Below are positions 20,443 to 28,944 of a stretch of 64,000 bases of DNA, in pieces; within the stretch, counting starts at the first letter, position 1; each line of letters starts with the position of its first letter. Position numbers and translations under genes: made by a program. This DNA comes from Hasllibacter sp963833115 (lineage in GTDB: Bacteria > Pseudomonadota > Alphaproteobacteria > Rhodobacterales > Rhodobacteraceae): NCBI GenBank assembly GCA_963833115.1, contig CAWHWS010000002.1:992001-1056000 (forward strand). Reading direction: 5' to 3'. The notes under the pieces are model-generated. The model was not told where the DNA came from, made no database searches, and worked only from the letters and a program-made list of their open reading frames with translations.

Positions 20443-21227
20443 GGCGCGCTTCCCCAGGTGAAGAGGCGCTCGCCGCCGACGCGGTAGCCGTCGATCAGCG
20501 CCCGCGCCCGCGGGCCGGTCAGCCAGTCCTCCAGCCGGGCGGCGGCGCCCGCGGCCACCTGGGGCCCGCGGCCCCCGTCGACGGGCAGGTAGGAATACTG
20601 GTTGCGCAGGGCCGGATCGCCCTCGAACGCGATGGCGAGCCCCGCACGGGGGCCCGCGAGCCAGCTTCCCCGGTCCGACAGGGTGTAGGCCCCCATCCCG
20701 GCCGCGGCGTTGAGGGCCGCGCCCATGCCCGCGCCGATCTCCCGGTACCACGGCCCGAAGCCCGCCGGGTCCAGCCCCGCCCGGCGCCAGATTTCCAGCT
20801 CCGCCAGGTGGGTGCCGCTGTCGTCGCCCCGGCTGACGAAGGGGGCGCCGGACCTCGCCACGGCGGCGAGCGCGCCCGCGGCGTCCTGCGCGGCCCCGGC
20901 GCCGGCGGGGTCGTCCGCCGGGCCGATCAGCACGAAGTCGTTCCACATGATCTCGCGCCGGTGGCGCGCGTGCCCGGCGGCGACGAACGCCTCCTCGGCC
21001 TCGCGGGCGTGCACGAGGACCGCGTCGACATCCCCTGCCGCGCCCAGGCGCAGGGCCTGGCCGGTGCCGACCGCGAGGAGGCGCAGCTCGATCCCGGTAT
21101 CGGCCTCGATCGCGGGCAGGAGGATCTCCGCGAGGCCCGAGTTCTCGAACGAGGTCGTGACCGCCATGCGCATGGTCTCGGCCGAGGCGGCCAGCGGCAG
21201 CAGGGCGAGGAGGAGCGCGCGGATCAT
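20439..21227 (-). CDS. tupA: tungstate ABC transporter substrate-binding protein
   Basis: A 262-residue periplasmic binding protein with a signal peptide (MIRALLLALLPLAASAE). The sequence after the signal, MAVTTSFENSGLAEILLPA, and MWNDFVLIGPADDPAG and SRGDDSGTH are typical of TupA/PBP-like-2 proteins, which bind tungstate or molybdate. The ATG at 21227 overlaps the tupC stop. The gene ends in a CTAG shared with convergent apbC. With tupC and tupB it makes a complete importer serving Mo/W enzymes. Tungstate over molybdate is inferred from family similarity. Confidence 0.88.
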
Positions 21228-21934
21228 TCGACGATGTCCCCCCTCAGGAACGCGGCCGCCTGCGGCGTGCGGGGCGCCGCGAAGAAGCCCGCCGCCGGCC
21301 CCGCCTCGTGGACCCGGCCATGGAGCAGGAAGACGACCTCGCTGGCAAGGCGCCGCGCCTGTCCCATGTCGTGCGTGGCGAGGATCAGGCGCGTGCCCCG
21401 CGCGGCCTCCTTGGCCAGATGCCCCTCGACCTGCGCGGTCGCGCGGCCGTCGAGGGAGGCGGTCGGCTCGTCGGCGATGAGGACGTCCGGGCGGCCGATC
21501 AGGGCGCGGGCGAGGGCCAGGCGCTGCGCCTCCCCGCCCGAGAGGGTCGCCGCGCGCTGGTCCATCAGGGCGCCGAGGTCGAAGCGGGCCGCGGCGGCGG
21601 CGACCCGGGCGCGCGTCTCGGCCGCGGGCCGGCGCGCGAGGCGCAGCGGGAACGCCAGGTTGGCCGCGACCGTGCGGCGCAGCATCACCGGCCGCTGGAA
21701 GACGAAGGCCCGCGCGCGCCGCGCCTCCGCCTCCGGCAGGGCCCAGTCCGCGCGTCCCTCCGCGGGCCGGGCCAGCCCGTGCATGAGGCGCAGGAGCGTG
21801 GTCTTGCCCGACCCGTTCGGGCCGATCACCGCCGTCACGCCGCTCCCGCCCAGTACGAGGTCCACCGGCCCGATCAGGCGCGCGCCGCCGCGGCGCACGG
21901 CCGCGCCCTCGATCCGGAGCGGCAGGACGCTCAC
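21224..21934 (-). CDS. tupC: tungstate ABC transporter ATP-binding protein
   Basis: A 236-residue ABC ATPase with Walker A GPNGSGKTT, the Q-loop in FVFQRPVML, signature LSGGEAQRLALARAL, Walker B VLIADEPTASLD and the switch His in ATHDMGQA. It is a single-domain ATPase without the C-terminal TOBE/MOP domain of ModC. The GTG start at 21934 overlaps the tupB stop in a GTGA. It powers the TupB permease and lies between tupB and tupA in a three-gene minus-strand operon. Confidence 0.9.
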   Translation of the reverse strand: MSVLPLRIEGAAVRRGGARLIGPVDLVLGGSGVTAVIGPNGSGKTTLLRLMHGLARPAEGRADWALPEAEARRARAFVFQRPVMLRRTVAANLAFPLRLARRPAAETRARVAAAAARFDLGALMDQRAATLSGGEAQRLALARALIGRPDVLIADEPTASLDGRATAQVEGHLAKEAARGTRLILATHDMGQARRLASEVVFLLHGRVHEAGPAAGFFAAPRTPQAAAFLRGDIVE

Positions 21935-22635
21935 CACCGGCCCCGCCGCTCGGTGCGCAGCGCCCAGTGCGCCGCGCCGCTGACCCCAAGGGAGATCGCG
22001 ACGAGGACGAGGCCGAGGCCCATGGCGAGGGCGAAGTCGCCGCGCCCGGTCTCCAGCGCGATGGCGGTGGTCAGGACGCGGGTCGCGCCATCGATGTTGC
22101 CGCCCACGATCATGATCGCGCCGACCTCGCCCACGGCGCGGCCGAAGCCCGCGAGCGCCGCCACGAGGAGGGCGCGCCGGCCGTCGAGGAGGAGGGCCGC
22201 GACGCGCTGCGCCGGGGTGGCGTTCATCGCGATCAGGAGGTCGCGATACTCGGCCCAGAGCTCGCGCATCGCCTGATGCGCGATCGAGGCGACGAGGGGC
22301 GCGGTGATGACCACCTGCGCCGCGATCATCGCCGCGGGCGTGTAGAGCAGGCCCAGCACGCCGAGGGGCCCGCCGCGCGAGAGCAGGAGGTAGACGAGCA
22401 GCCCCACCGCCACCGGCGGCAGGCCCATGAGCGCGTTGAGCGCCGCGACCACGGCGCGCCGCGCCCGGAAGCGGCGGATCGCGAGCCAGGCGCCCAGCGG
22501 CAGGCCGAGCGCGCAGGCGATCAGCGTCGCCGCGCCGCTCACGAGGAGCGAGCGGGCCGAGATCTCGATCAACTCGGCATCGAGGGCTAGGATCATGCGG
22601 ATCGCCGCGGCGAGCCCGGCGGCGAGGTCGTCCAT
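21931..22635 (-). CDS. tupB: tungstate ABC transporter permease
   Basis: A 234-residue inner-membrane permease with about five hydrophobic segments. It has the EAA-type cytoplasmic loop (about residues 128-150) that contacts the ATPase, and FGRAVGEVGAIMIVGGNI, which is characteristic of TupB. It is the first gene of the tup operon. Only 39 bases separate it from the divergent gluconate kinase gene, so the two promoters must overlap or extend into coding sequence. Confidence 0.9.
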   Translation of the reverse strand: MDDLAAGLAAAIRMILALDAELIEISARSLLVSGAATLIACALGLPLGAWLAIRRFRARRAVVAALNALMGLPPVAVGLLVYLLLSRGGPLGVLGLLYTPAAMIAAQVVITAPLVASIAHQAMRELWAEYRDLLIAMNATPAQRVAALLLDGRRALLVAALAGFGRAVGEVGAIMIVGGNIDGATRVLTTAIALETGRGDFALAMGLGLVLVAISLGVSGAAHWALRTERRGRW

Positions 22636-22674
22636 CGGGCCGCACTAGCCGCGCGGCGCGGCGGGGGGAAGCGG

Positions 22675-23154
22675 ATGCTGGGATGGACGGTGATCGCGGG
22701 CGTGTCGGGCAGCGGCAAGTCCGCCGTGGGCGCCGCCCTGGCCGAGGCGCTGGGCGTGCCTTTCGTCGAGGGGGACGACCATCACCCTCCCGAGAACGTC
22801 GCGCGCATGGCGGCGGGCCACCCCCTGACGGACGTCATGCGCGCGCCCTGGATCGACGCGCTGGTCGCGGCCGCGCGGGCGGCGGGGCCGTCGGTCGTCG
22901 CCTGCTCGGCGCTGCGGCAGGTGCACCGGGATCGCCTGCGGGCGGGCCTCGCCCCCCTGACGCTCGTCAAGCTGGAGGTGCCCCGCGGCGTCCTGGCCGC
23001 GCGGATGGCGGCGCGGAAGCACTTCATGCCCGGCGCCCTCCTGGACAGCCAACTCGCCGCCGCCGAGCCCTGGGCGGAGGGGGAGGGGGTCATCCTGAAC
23101 GGCGCGGCGCCCATCGCGGAGGTCGTGCGCGCCGCCCGCCGGGCCCTGACCTAG
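22675..23154 (+). CDS. gntK: gluconokinase
   Basis: A 159-residue P-loop kinase that makes 6-phosphogluconate from gluconate and ATP. Visible motifs are Walker A GVSGSGKSAVG, EGDDHHPPENVARMAAGHPLTD (split here by family-typical Asp/His residues), RAPWIDAL and the lid-region LDSQLAAAEP. The length is normal for the GntK/IdnK family. It stands alone between the divergent tup operon and the convergent sitD. Its stop lies in a 12-base tandem duplication that also holds the sitD stop. Confidence 0.92.
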   Translation: MLGWTVIAGVSGSGKSAVGAALAEALGVPFVEGDDHHPPENVARMAAGHPLTDVMRAPWIDALVAAARAAGPSVVACSALRQVHRDRLRAGLAPLTLVKLEVPRGVLAARMAARKHFMPGALLDSQLAAAEPWAEGEGVILNGAAPIAEVVRAARRALT

Positions 23155-23171
23155 ACTTGGACCTAGACCTG
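23148..23171. repeat. 12-base tandem duplication carrying both convergent stops
   Basis: GACCTAGACTTG at 23148-23159 is followed directly by GACCTAGACCTG at 23160-23171, with one mismatch. Each unit has a CTAG: the first holds the gntK TAG, the second the TAG of sitD on the other strand. The two genes thus end within 8 bases of each other. Confidence 0.75.
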
Positions 23172-23991
23172 GGCCGGACGGGCGCGCCGCGCGGCGCGGG
23201 CGAAGGCGGCCAGGAACGCCGCCGTCAGCATCAGGACGATCGTCGGCGCCGGGGCCGAATCGATCCAGAAGCTCAGCCAGATGCCCAAGCCCCCCGCCGC
23301 CGCCGTGATCGCGACGGCCGCGATCAGCATCGCCCCGAAGCTGCGCGTGACCAGGAAGGCAATGGCGCCCGGCGCGATCAGGAGGCCGATCGCCAGGATG
23401 ATGCCCACCGCGCTGAGCGCGGCCACGACGGCGAGCGAGATCGCCGCCAGCAGCCCGTAGTGCAGCCAGGCGACCGGCAGGCCCATGGCCCGCGCCTGGA
23501 CCGGGTCGAACGCGTGCAGCATCAGGTCGCGCCACTTCACCGCGAGGACCGCCGTGAGCCCCGCGCCGATCAGGCCCGCGGTCCAGAGAATCCGCCGCGC
23601 CCACGCCGAGGAGGTTCCCGAAGAGGATATGGTCGAGATGCACGTCCGTCGGCGTCCAGACGTAGAGGACGAGGCCGAGCCCGAACATGCCGGAGAACAC
23701 GACGCCCATGACGGTGTCGCGCTTGACGCGGCTGTTCTGCGCCAGCCAGCCGGTCGCGATGGCGCAGAACATGCCGGCCCCGAACGCGCCCAGCAGGAGC
23801 GGCAGCCCCGCCACGTAGGCGATCACGATGCCGGGCAGGACCGCGTGGCTCACCGCGTCGCCCATCAGGGACCAGCCCTTGAGCACCAGGACGCACGACA
23901 GCAGGGCCATGGGCGGCGCCAGCAGGAGCATGATCCAGAACGCGCTGCGCATGAACGCGAACTCGAACGGCAGGAGCGGGTCGAACGTCAT
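23163..23991 (-). pseudogene. sitD: manganese/iron ABC transporter permease SitD, interrupted by a +1 frameshift
   Basis: An ABC-3 family permease. From ATG 23991 the frame encodes about 130 residues including LKGWSLMGDAVSHAVLPG and HLDHILFGNLLGVGAAD, then runs out of frame near 23590-23600. The second half (WTAGLIGAGL to the TAG at 23163, including VGIILAIGLLIAPGA) lies in the next frame. Dropping one G from the GCGGCGG stretch joins them with no residue lost, giving about 275 residues, normal for the family. The ATG overlaps the sitC stop in an ATGA. If the shift is real, the transporter lacks one of its two permeases. A base-call error is equally possible. Confidence 0.85.
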
Positions 23992-24827
23992 GCCGCCCGC
24001 GCCCGGCGCCGCGAGGCGAGCCAGCCGTGCCGCGGCGCGAAGGCGAAGGCGGCGAGGAAGAGGAGGGTCTGAAGCACCACGATCACCCCGCCCGTCGCCC
24101 CGTCGAGGAAGTAGCTCAGGTATGCGCCCGCGAAGGCGGTGCCGGCGCCGATGGCGACGGAGAGGATCAGGAGCCGCCCGAACCGGTCGGTCAGCAGGTA
24201 GGCCGTGGCGCCCGGCGTCACGACCATCGCGATCACCAGGAAGGCGCCCACCGTCTGCAGCGCCGCGACGCAGGACGCGGCCAGGAGGGTGAAGAAGACG
24301 AGGCGCAGCAGGCCGGTGTCGAGCCCGATCGAGCGGGCATGGCTCTCGTCGAAGAAGGTGACCATCAGGTCCCGCCAGAGGACCGTCAGGACGGTCAGGG
24401 ACACCGCGCCGATGATCGCGAGCTGCGCCGTGTCGCCGGGCGTGATGGCGAGGATGTTGCCCAGGGTGATCGTCTGGATGTCGATGGACGTGGGCGAGAG
24501 GGACGCCATGAAGAGGCCGAGCCCGAAGAAGGAGGTGAAGATGATGCCGATGATCGCGTCCTCCTTGAGCCCCGTGCGCGCATTCAGGAACAGCATCGCG
24601 CCCGCCGCCAGCCCGCCGGAGAGGAACGCGCCGAGCGCGAAGGGCAGCCCCAGGAGGTAGGCCCCCGCGACGCCGGGCACGATGGAATGGCTGAGCGCGT
24701 CGCCGATCAAGGACCAGCCCTTGAGCATGAGATAGGCCGAGAGGAACGCGCAGAGCGCGCCCACCATGGCCGAGACCCACATCGCGTTGACCATGTAGCC
24801 GTAGCCGAAGGGCTCCAGGAGGATCAT
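23988..24827 (-). CDS. sitC: manganese/iron ABC transporter permease
   Basis: A 279-residue ABC-3 family inner-membrane permease with about eight hydrophobic segments. LMLKGWSLIGDALSHSIVPGVAGAY, FTSFFGLGLFM and FLVIAMVVTPGATAYLLTDRF match SitC/MntB-type permeases for chelated Mn2+ or Fe2+. The ATG at 24827 overlaps the ATPase stop, and its own stop overlaps sitD, both as ATGA. It is intact, unlike sitD. Confidence 0.9.
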   Translation of the reverse strand: MILLEPFGYGYMVNAMWVSAMVGALCAFLSAYLMLKGWSLIGDALSHSIVPGVAGAYLLGLPFALGAFLSGGLAAGAMLFLNARTGLKEDAIIGIIFTSFFGLGLFMASLSPTSIDIQTITLGNILAITPGDTAQLAIIGAVSLTVLTVLWRDLMVTFFDESHARSIGLDTGLLRLVFFTLLAASCVAALQTVGAFLVIAMVVTPGATAYLLTDRFGRLLILSVAIGAGTAFAGAYLSYFLDGATGGVIVVLQTLLFLAAFAFAPRHGWLASRRRARAA

Positions 24828-25699
24828 TCGGCGTCCTCGGCGCGGCGCGGATGGGGCAGGCCGTCGTAGAGGACGAAGGGCCGCTCGTCATCCGTGAGGA
24901 TCGTGACCTGCCGCGCGTCCTCGTCGTCGTGCAGGTCGTCGCCGCCCAGGACGAAATGGCGCAGCACGCCGCCGAAGGCGCGCTCCAGGTTGGCGCGGGT
25001 GAAGGTCGTCTCGGTCGGGCCGTGGGCGATCACCGTGCCCTTCACGAGGACCGTGCGATCGCAGAACTCGGGCACCGAGCCGAGGTTGTGGGTGCTCACG
25101 AGCATCACCCGCCCCTCGGCGCGCATCTCGCGCATCAGGCCGACGATCGCGTCCTCGGTGGCGACGTCGACGCCGGTGAACGGCTCGTCGAGCAGGATCA
25201 CCCGCCCGTCCTGCGCCAACGCGCGGGCGAGGAAGACGCGCTTCCTCTGCCCGCCGGAGAGCTCGCCGATCTGCCGGTGGCGATAGGCGGTCATGCCGAC
25301 GCGCTCGAGGGCGGTGGTCACGGCCTCCTTGTCGGCCTGCGCGGCGATGCGCAGCAGGCCCATGCGCCCGTAGCGGCCCATCATCACCACGTCCTCCACC
25401 AGCACCGGGAAGGACCAGTCCACCTCCTCGGCCTGCGGCACGTAGGCGACGAGCCCGGCCTTCAGGGCGGCCTTGACCGGGCGGCCGAGCACCTCGATCC
25501 GGCCCGACGCGGCCGGCAGGAGGCCCATGATCGCCTTGAAGAGCGTGGACTTGCCGGCGCCGTTCACACCGACCAGCGCGGTGATCGTGTGGGTCGGGAT
25601 CTCGAAGCTCGCGTCGCGCAGGGCGACGGTGCCGTTGCGGTAGGCGACGGTGACGCCGTCGGCGCGCAGGCCCGCCTCGGCGGCGGCGAGATCCTTCAC
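24824..25699 (-). CDS. sitB: manganese/iron ABC transporter ATP-binding protein
   Basis: A 291-residue ABC ATPase with Walker A GVNGAGKST, the Q-loop region YVPQAEEVDWSFPV (typical of metal-type importers), signature LSGGQRKRVFLARALAQ, Walker B VILLDEPFTGVD and the switch His STHNLGSV. A tail of about 45 residues (HFVLGGDDLHDDEDARQVT) follows the core and is acidic and His-containing, as in alphaproteobacterial SitB. The GTG start at 25699 overlaps the sitA stop in a GTGA. Confidence 0.92.
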   Translation of the reverse strand: MKDLAAAEAGLRADGVTVAYRNGTVALRDASFEIPTHTITALVGVNGAGKSTLFKAIMGLLPAASGRIEVLGRPVKAALKAGLVAYVPQAEEVDWSFPVLVEDVVMMGRYGRMGLLRIAAQADKEAVTTALERVGMTAYRHRQIGELSGGQRKRVFLARALAQDGRVILLDEPFTGVDVATEDAIVGLMREMRAEGRVMLVSTHNLGSVPEFCDRTVLVKGTVIAHGPTETTFTRANLERAFGGVLRHFVLGGDDLHDDEDARQVTILTDDERPFVLYDGLPHPRRAEDAE

Positions 25700-26586
25700 C
25701 CGGCCTCCGCGCCGGTGAGGCCGTCCACCACCGTCTCGGTCGTGACGCGCAGCAGGTCGAGATAGGTGGGCACCGGGCCGCCCGCCTCGGAGAGCGAATC
25801 GACGTAGAGGACGCCGCCGTAGCGCGCGCCGGTCTCGCGGGCGACCTGCTCGGCCGGGTCGGTGTTGACCGTGCTCTCGCAGAACACGGCCGGGACCTCG
25901 TGTTCGCGCACGGCGTCGATCACCCGGCGCACCTGCTGGGGCGTGCCGGTGGCGTCCGCGTTGATCGGCCAGAGATAGACCTCGCGCAGGCCGAGGTCGC
26001 GCGCGAGGTAGCTGAACGCGCCCTCGCAGGTCACCAGCCAGCGCGCATCCTCCGGCACCTGCGAGACGGCGGCGACGAGGGGGCCCAGGGTCGCGGCGAT
26101 CTCGGCCTTGTAGGCTTCCGCGTTGGCCGCGTAGTCGGCCGCGTTCTCGGGATCGACGCCGGACAGGGCGGCCGCGATGTTGTCCACGTAGATCGCCGCC
26201 GAGCTCGGCGACATCCAGGCGTGCGGGTTCGGCCGGCCCTCGTAGCCGCCCGAGGAGATCGCGATCGGCTCGACCCCGTCGGAGAGCGTGGCCGAGGGCA
26301 CGTCGCCGAGGTTCGCGAGGAACTGCTCGAACCAGAGCTCCAGGTTCATGCCGTTGCGCAGCAGGAGGTCCGCGTCCCGCAGGCCGACGATGTCCCGCGG
26401 CGTGGGCTGGTAGCCGTGGATCTCCGCCCCCGGCTTGGTGATCGAGACGACCTGCGCATGCTCGCCCGCGACCTGCCGGGCCATGTCGGCGATGACGGTG
26501 AAGGTCGTGGCGACCTTGATCTCGGCCGCGGCGGCGACGGGCAGGCCCGCGGCGGCGAGGGCGAGGGCGGCGAGCGTGGCGCGCAA
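25696..26586 (-). CDS. sitA: manganese/iron ABC transporter substrate-binding protein
   Basis: A 296-residue cluster A-I periplasmic metal-binding protein. A signal peptide (LRATLAALALAAAGLPVAAAA) precedes EIKVATTFTVIADMARQVAGE. Metal ligands are a His in GAEIHGYQPTP, a His in RPNPHAWMSP, a Glu in FCESTVNTDPAEQ and an Asp in YVDSLSEAG. A His-His-Glu-Asp set points to Mn2+/Fe2+ rather than Zn2+, and there is no His-rich loop as in ZnuA. The start is taken as TTG 26586, with GGGAG six bases upstream and a proper signal peptide. The upstream frame to 26646 would run through the promoter and operator. Confidence 0.88.
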   Translation of the reverse strand: MRATLAALALAAAGLPVAAAAEIKVATTFTVIADMARQVAGEHAQVVSITKPGAEIHGYQPTPRDIVGLRDADLLLRNGMNLELWFEQFLANLGDVPSATLSDGVEPIAISSGGYEGRPNPHAWMSPSSAAIYVDNIAAALSGVDPENAADYAANAEAYKAEIAATLGPLVAAVSQVPEDARWLVTCEGAFSYLARDLGLREVYLWPINADATGTPQQVRRVIDAVREHEVPAVFCESTVNTDPAEQVARETGARYGGVLYVDSLSEAGGPVPTYLDLLRVTTETVVDGLTGAEAG

Positions 26587-26604
26587 GGTCGTCTCCCGAA
26601 TGCA

Positions 26605-26623
26605 GTTGCAAGGCGTTCGCAAC
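26605..26623. promoter_or_regulatory. probable Mur/Fur-family operator with extra half-sites
   Basis: The 19-base inverted repeat GTTGCnAnnnnnTnGCAAC covers the expected sitA transcription start, just downstream of its -10 box. The half-site CAGTTGC(A/G)A occurs three times in the 131-base divergent region (26603, 26662, 26693). The last two are 31 bases apart, about three helical turns, on the side facing the regulator gene. This arrangement suggests metal-dependent repression of sitABCD and autoregulation of the adjacent Fur-family gene. No other feature of the gap needs these repeats. Confidence 0.6.
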
Positions 26624-26631
26624 TCGCTGCC

Positions 26632-26659
26632 GATATACGCCTGCAAGCTCTTCGGTCAA
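26632..26659 (-). promoter_or_regulatory. sitA operon promoter
   Basis: On the minus strand TTGACC is followed after 16 bases by TATATC, a strong sigma-70-type match in a GC-rich genome. Transcription would start near 26625, inside the inverted repeat at 26605-26623, and give a leader of about 40 bases before the TTG start of sitA. Confidence 0.65.
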
Positions 26660-26718
26660 GCCAGTTGCGACGCATTCTCATTCGTGGCAGGTCAGTTGCG
26701 AGTGGCGGCGGGGGCGGG

Positions 26719-27171
26719 ATGACGGATCGGAACGGGGCGGGACGGACGCGGCGGATCGAGCGGCTGGAGTCCGGGCTCCGCGAGGCCGGCGTGCGGGTCA
26801 CCCGGCAGCGGGCGGCGGTCCTGCGTGCCCTGGCCTCGGGCGGCGACCATCCCGGCGCCGCGGAGGTCCACGCGCGCGCCGGCCGGATCGAGCCCTCGGT
26901 GAGCCTGGCGACCGTCTACCGCACGCTGGGCGTCCTGGAGCGCGAGGGCCTCCTGGACCGTCACGCCTTCGACGGCGGCGGGACGGGGGCGGCGCGCTAC
27001 GAGCTCGGCGACGCGCCGCATCACGACCACCTGATCGACGTCGAGACCGGCGAGGTCGTGGAGTTCCGCGACGATCGGATCGAGGCCCTGCAGGCCGAGA
27101 TCGCGCGCGAGCTGGGCTACGACATGGTCGATCACCGGCTGGAGCTGTTCGGCCGGCGGCGGGCCCCCTAG
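26719..27171 (+). CDS. mur: Fur-family metalloregulator, probably Mur (manganese uptake regulator)
   Basis: A 150-residue Fur-fold repressor. The N-terminal winged helix contains VTRQRAAVLRALA and VSLATVYRTLGVLEREGL (recognition helix). The C-terminal dimerisation and metal domain has DAPHHDHLIDVETGEVVEF. There is no CxxC pair, which argues against Zur and PerR types with the structural zinc site. Divergence from sitABCD and a shared operator region support a manganese- or iron-responsive regulator of that transporter, as Mur/Fur is in other alphaproteobacteria. Its TAG shares a CTAG with the stop of a small ORF on the other strand. Confidence 0.85.
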   Translation: MTDRNGAGRTRRIERLESGLREAGVRVTRQRAAVLRALASGGDHPGAAEVHARAGRIEPSVSLATVYRTLGVLEREGLLDRHAFDGGGTGAARYELGDAPHHDHLIDVETGEVVEFRDDRIEALQAEIARELGYDMVDHRLELFGRRRAP

Positions 27172-27302
27172 CCGGAGGGACGGCCCGCGCTCGCCGTCCG
27201 GGCGGGATGGGCCCCCAGGCGGAGGGCGGCGCGCACGAAGCCGTGCTCGGCCGGTGCGAAGAGGCAGTCGAGGACGAAGGTGGCGGGCGAGAGCGGGGTC
27301 AT
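27168..27302 (-). CDS. hypothetical 44-residue protein
   Basis: A short frame with a perfect AGGAGG seven bases before its ATG at 27302. It encodes 44 residues beginning MTPLSPATFVLDCLFAPAEH, with an amphipathic middle (FVRAALRLGAH) and a Ser/Gly/Arg-rich end. It lies 91 bases downstream of ubiB on the same strand. Its TAG (27168-27170) interlocks with the mur TAG in a CTAG, the same arrangement as apbC/tupA. I recognise no family. The strong ribosome site and tidy ending favour a real small gene over chance. Confidence 0.45.
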   Translation of the reverse strand: MTPLSPATFVLDCLFAPAEHGFVRAALRLGAHPARTASAGRPSG

Positions 27303-27393
27303 CGCGGATCCTCCTGGAGGCGGTGGCGCCCACCGGGTGCCCCCCTCGCGCGACCCGCGGATGACGGGCGGATGGCGCGGGCATGACGCTTCG

Positions 27394-28944
27394 CTAGAGC
27401 GCGGCGACGATCCCCGCCGCCAGCAGGGCCCCCGCCCCGGTGAGGGCCGCGCCGAAGGCCATCCACCAGGCCGGGTGCCATTGCGCCTTGTCCTCGATCT
27501 CGCGCGCCGCGTCCGAGGTGCGCCGCGCGTCGATCAGGGCGCGCTCGGCCAGGGCGGGCAGCCGCGGGCCGAAACGGGCCAGCACCCGCGCCGTGCGCGC
27601 CAGATCCCGCGCCAGCGCCTGCGGGCCCACGTTCTGGCGCACGTATTCGGCGACGACGGGCTGCGCCACGGACCAGATGTTGATCTGCGGGTTGAGGGAG
27701 CGCGACACGCCCTCCACCACCACCATCGTGCGCTGCAGGAGGATGAGCTCGGTGCGCGTCTCCATCCCGAACCGCTCGGTCACCTCGAAGAGGTAGCTCA
27801 GGAGCCGCCCCATGGAGATGCGGGACGCGTCCATGCCGAAGATCGGCTCGCCGACCGAGCGCAGCGCCTGGGCGAAGGCGTCGATGTCGCGGCCGGGGGG
27901 GACGTAGCCGGCCTCGAAATGGACCTCGGCGACGCGGCGGTAGTCGCGGCGGATGAAGCCGAAGATGATCTCGGCGTAGACGCGGCGGGTGTACTCGTCG
28001 AGCCGGCCCATGATGCCGAAATCCAAGGCGACGATGTCGCCCTCCGGCCCGATCTTCAGGTTCCCCTGGTGCATGTCGGCGTGGAAGTAGCCGTCGCGCA
28101 GCGCGTGGCTCAGGAAGAGGCGCAGCACCCGCTCGCCCAGGGCGTGCCGGTCGTGCCCCGCCGCCACGATCGCGGCGATGTCGCCGGCGCCGATCCCCTC
28201 GACCCAGCCCTGGGTCATCACCCGCCGCGAGGACAGGAACCAGTGCACCTTGGGCAGGCGGAAGCCCTCGTCGCGCTTGGTGTGCTCGGCGAACTCGGCG
28301 CTCGCGCTGACCTCGAGCCGCAGGTCCAGCTCGCCCTGCACCACGCCGTCGAAATGGGCGACCACGTCCATCGGGCGCAGGCGCCGCGCCTGCGGGGCGA
28401 GCCAGGAGACGATCCGCGCCGCGAGGTAGAACGCGTCGACGTCGCGGCGGAAGGCGCGCTCGATCCCAGGGCGCAGGACCTTGACGGCCACCGCCTCGCC
28501 CGTACCGACCAGGCGCGCGCGGTGCACCTGCGCGATGGAGGCGGCCGCGACCGGCTCCGAGAACTCCGAGAAGAGCGCGTCCACCGGCGCGCCGAGCTCG
28601 GCCTCGACCGTGCGGCGGGCCTCCGCGGTCGGGAACGGGGGCAGCTCGTCCTGCAGGACGCGCATCTGCGTGGCGAGATGCTCGCCGATCACGTCCGGCC
28701 GCGTGCTCAGGATCTGTCCGAACTTGATGTAGGCCGGGCCCAGCACCGTGAGGGCGCGCGGCACCGGCGGCATGGACGGATCCCCCGCATAGCCCAGCCA
28801 GGCGAAGGGCGCGGCCAGCGCGCGCAGCACCCCTCGCACCAGGGCGGGCGCCTCGAACGCGTCGAGGATCACCGTCATCGCCCCGGTGCGCTCGAGCGTG
28901 GCGCCGGTGCGGATCAGGCGGACGATGTTGTGCGGGCCGCGCAC
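27394..28944 (-). CDS. ubiB: ubiquinone biosynthesis atypical kinase UbiB
   Basis: A 516-residue ADCK/ABC1-family protein needed for aerobic ubiquinone synthesis. It has the family KxGQ motif (YIKFGQILSTRPD), the Ala-rich AASIAQVHRA loop, VAVKVLRPG, the catalytic-loop-like FHADMHQGNL and the metal-binding LDFGIMGRLD, followed by a hydrophobic C-terminus (about residues 490-515) that anchors it in the inner membrane. The GTG start at 28944 follows the ubiE TAG with no gap, so the pair is translationally linked. The usual length of the family is 500-550 residues. Confidence 0.93.
   Translation of the reverse strand: MRGPHNIVRLIRTGATLERTGAMTVILDAFEAPALVRGVLRALAAPFAWLGYAGDPSMPPVPRALTVLGPAYIKFGQILSTRPDVIGEHLATQMRVLQDELPPFPTAEARRTVEAELGAPVDALFSEFSEPVAAASIAQVHRARLVGTGEAVAVKVLRPGIERAFRRDVDAFYLAARIVSWLAPQARRLRPMDVVAHFDGVVQGELDLRLEVSASAEFAEHTKRDEGFRLPKVHWFLSSRRVMTQGWVEGIGAGDIAAIVAAGHDRHALGERVLRLFLSHALRDGYFHADMHQGNLKIGPEGDIVALDFGIMGRLDEYTRRVYAEIIFGFIRRDYRRVAEVHFEAGYVPPGRDIDAFAQALRSVGEPIFGMDASRISMGRLLSYLFEVTERFGMETRTELILLQRTMVVVEGVSRSLNPQINIWSVAQPVVAEYVRQNVGPQALARDLARTARVLARFGPRLPALAERALIDARRTSDAAREIEDKAQWHPAWWMAFGAALTGAGALLAAGIVAAL

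Noticed and set aside
26587..26646. Longer sitA start at 26646
   Set aside because: It would put coding sequence over the operator and the -10 box and hide the signal peptide; TTG 26586 has a good ribosome site.
26719..27171. Zur or PerR rather than Mur/Fur
   Set aside because: The CxxC structural zinc site is absent and the neighbouring transporter has Mn/Fe-type ligands.
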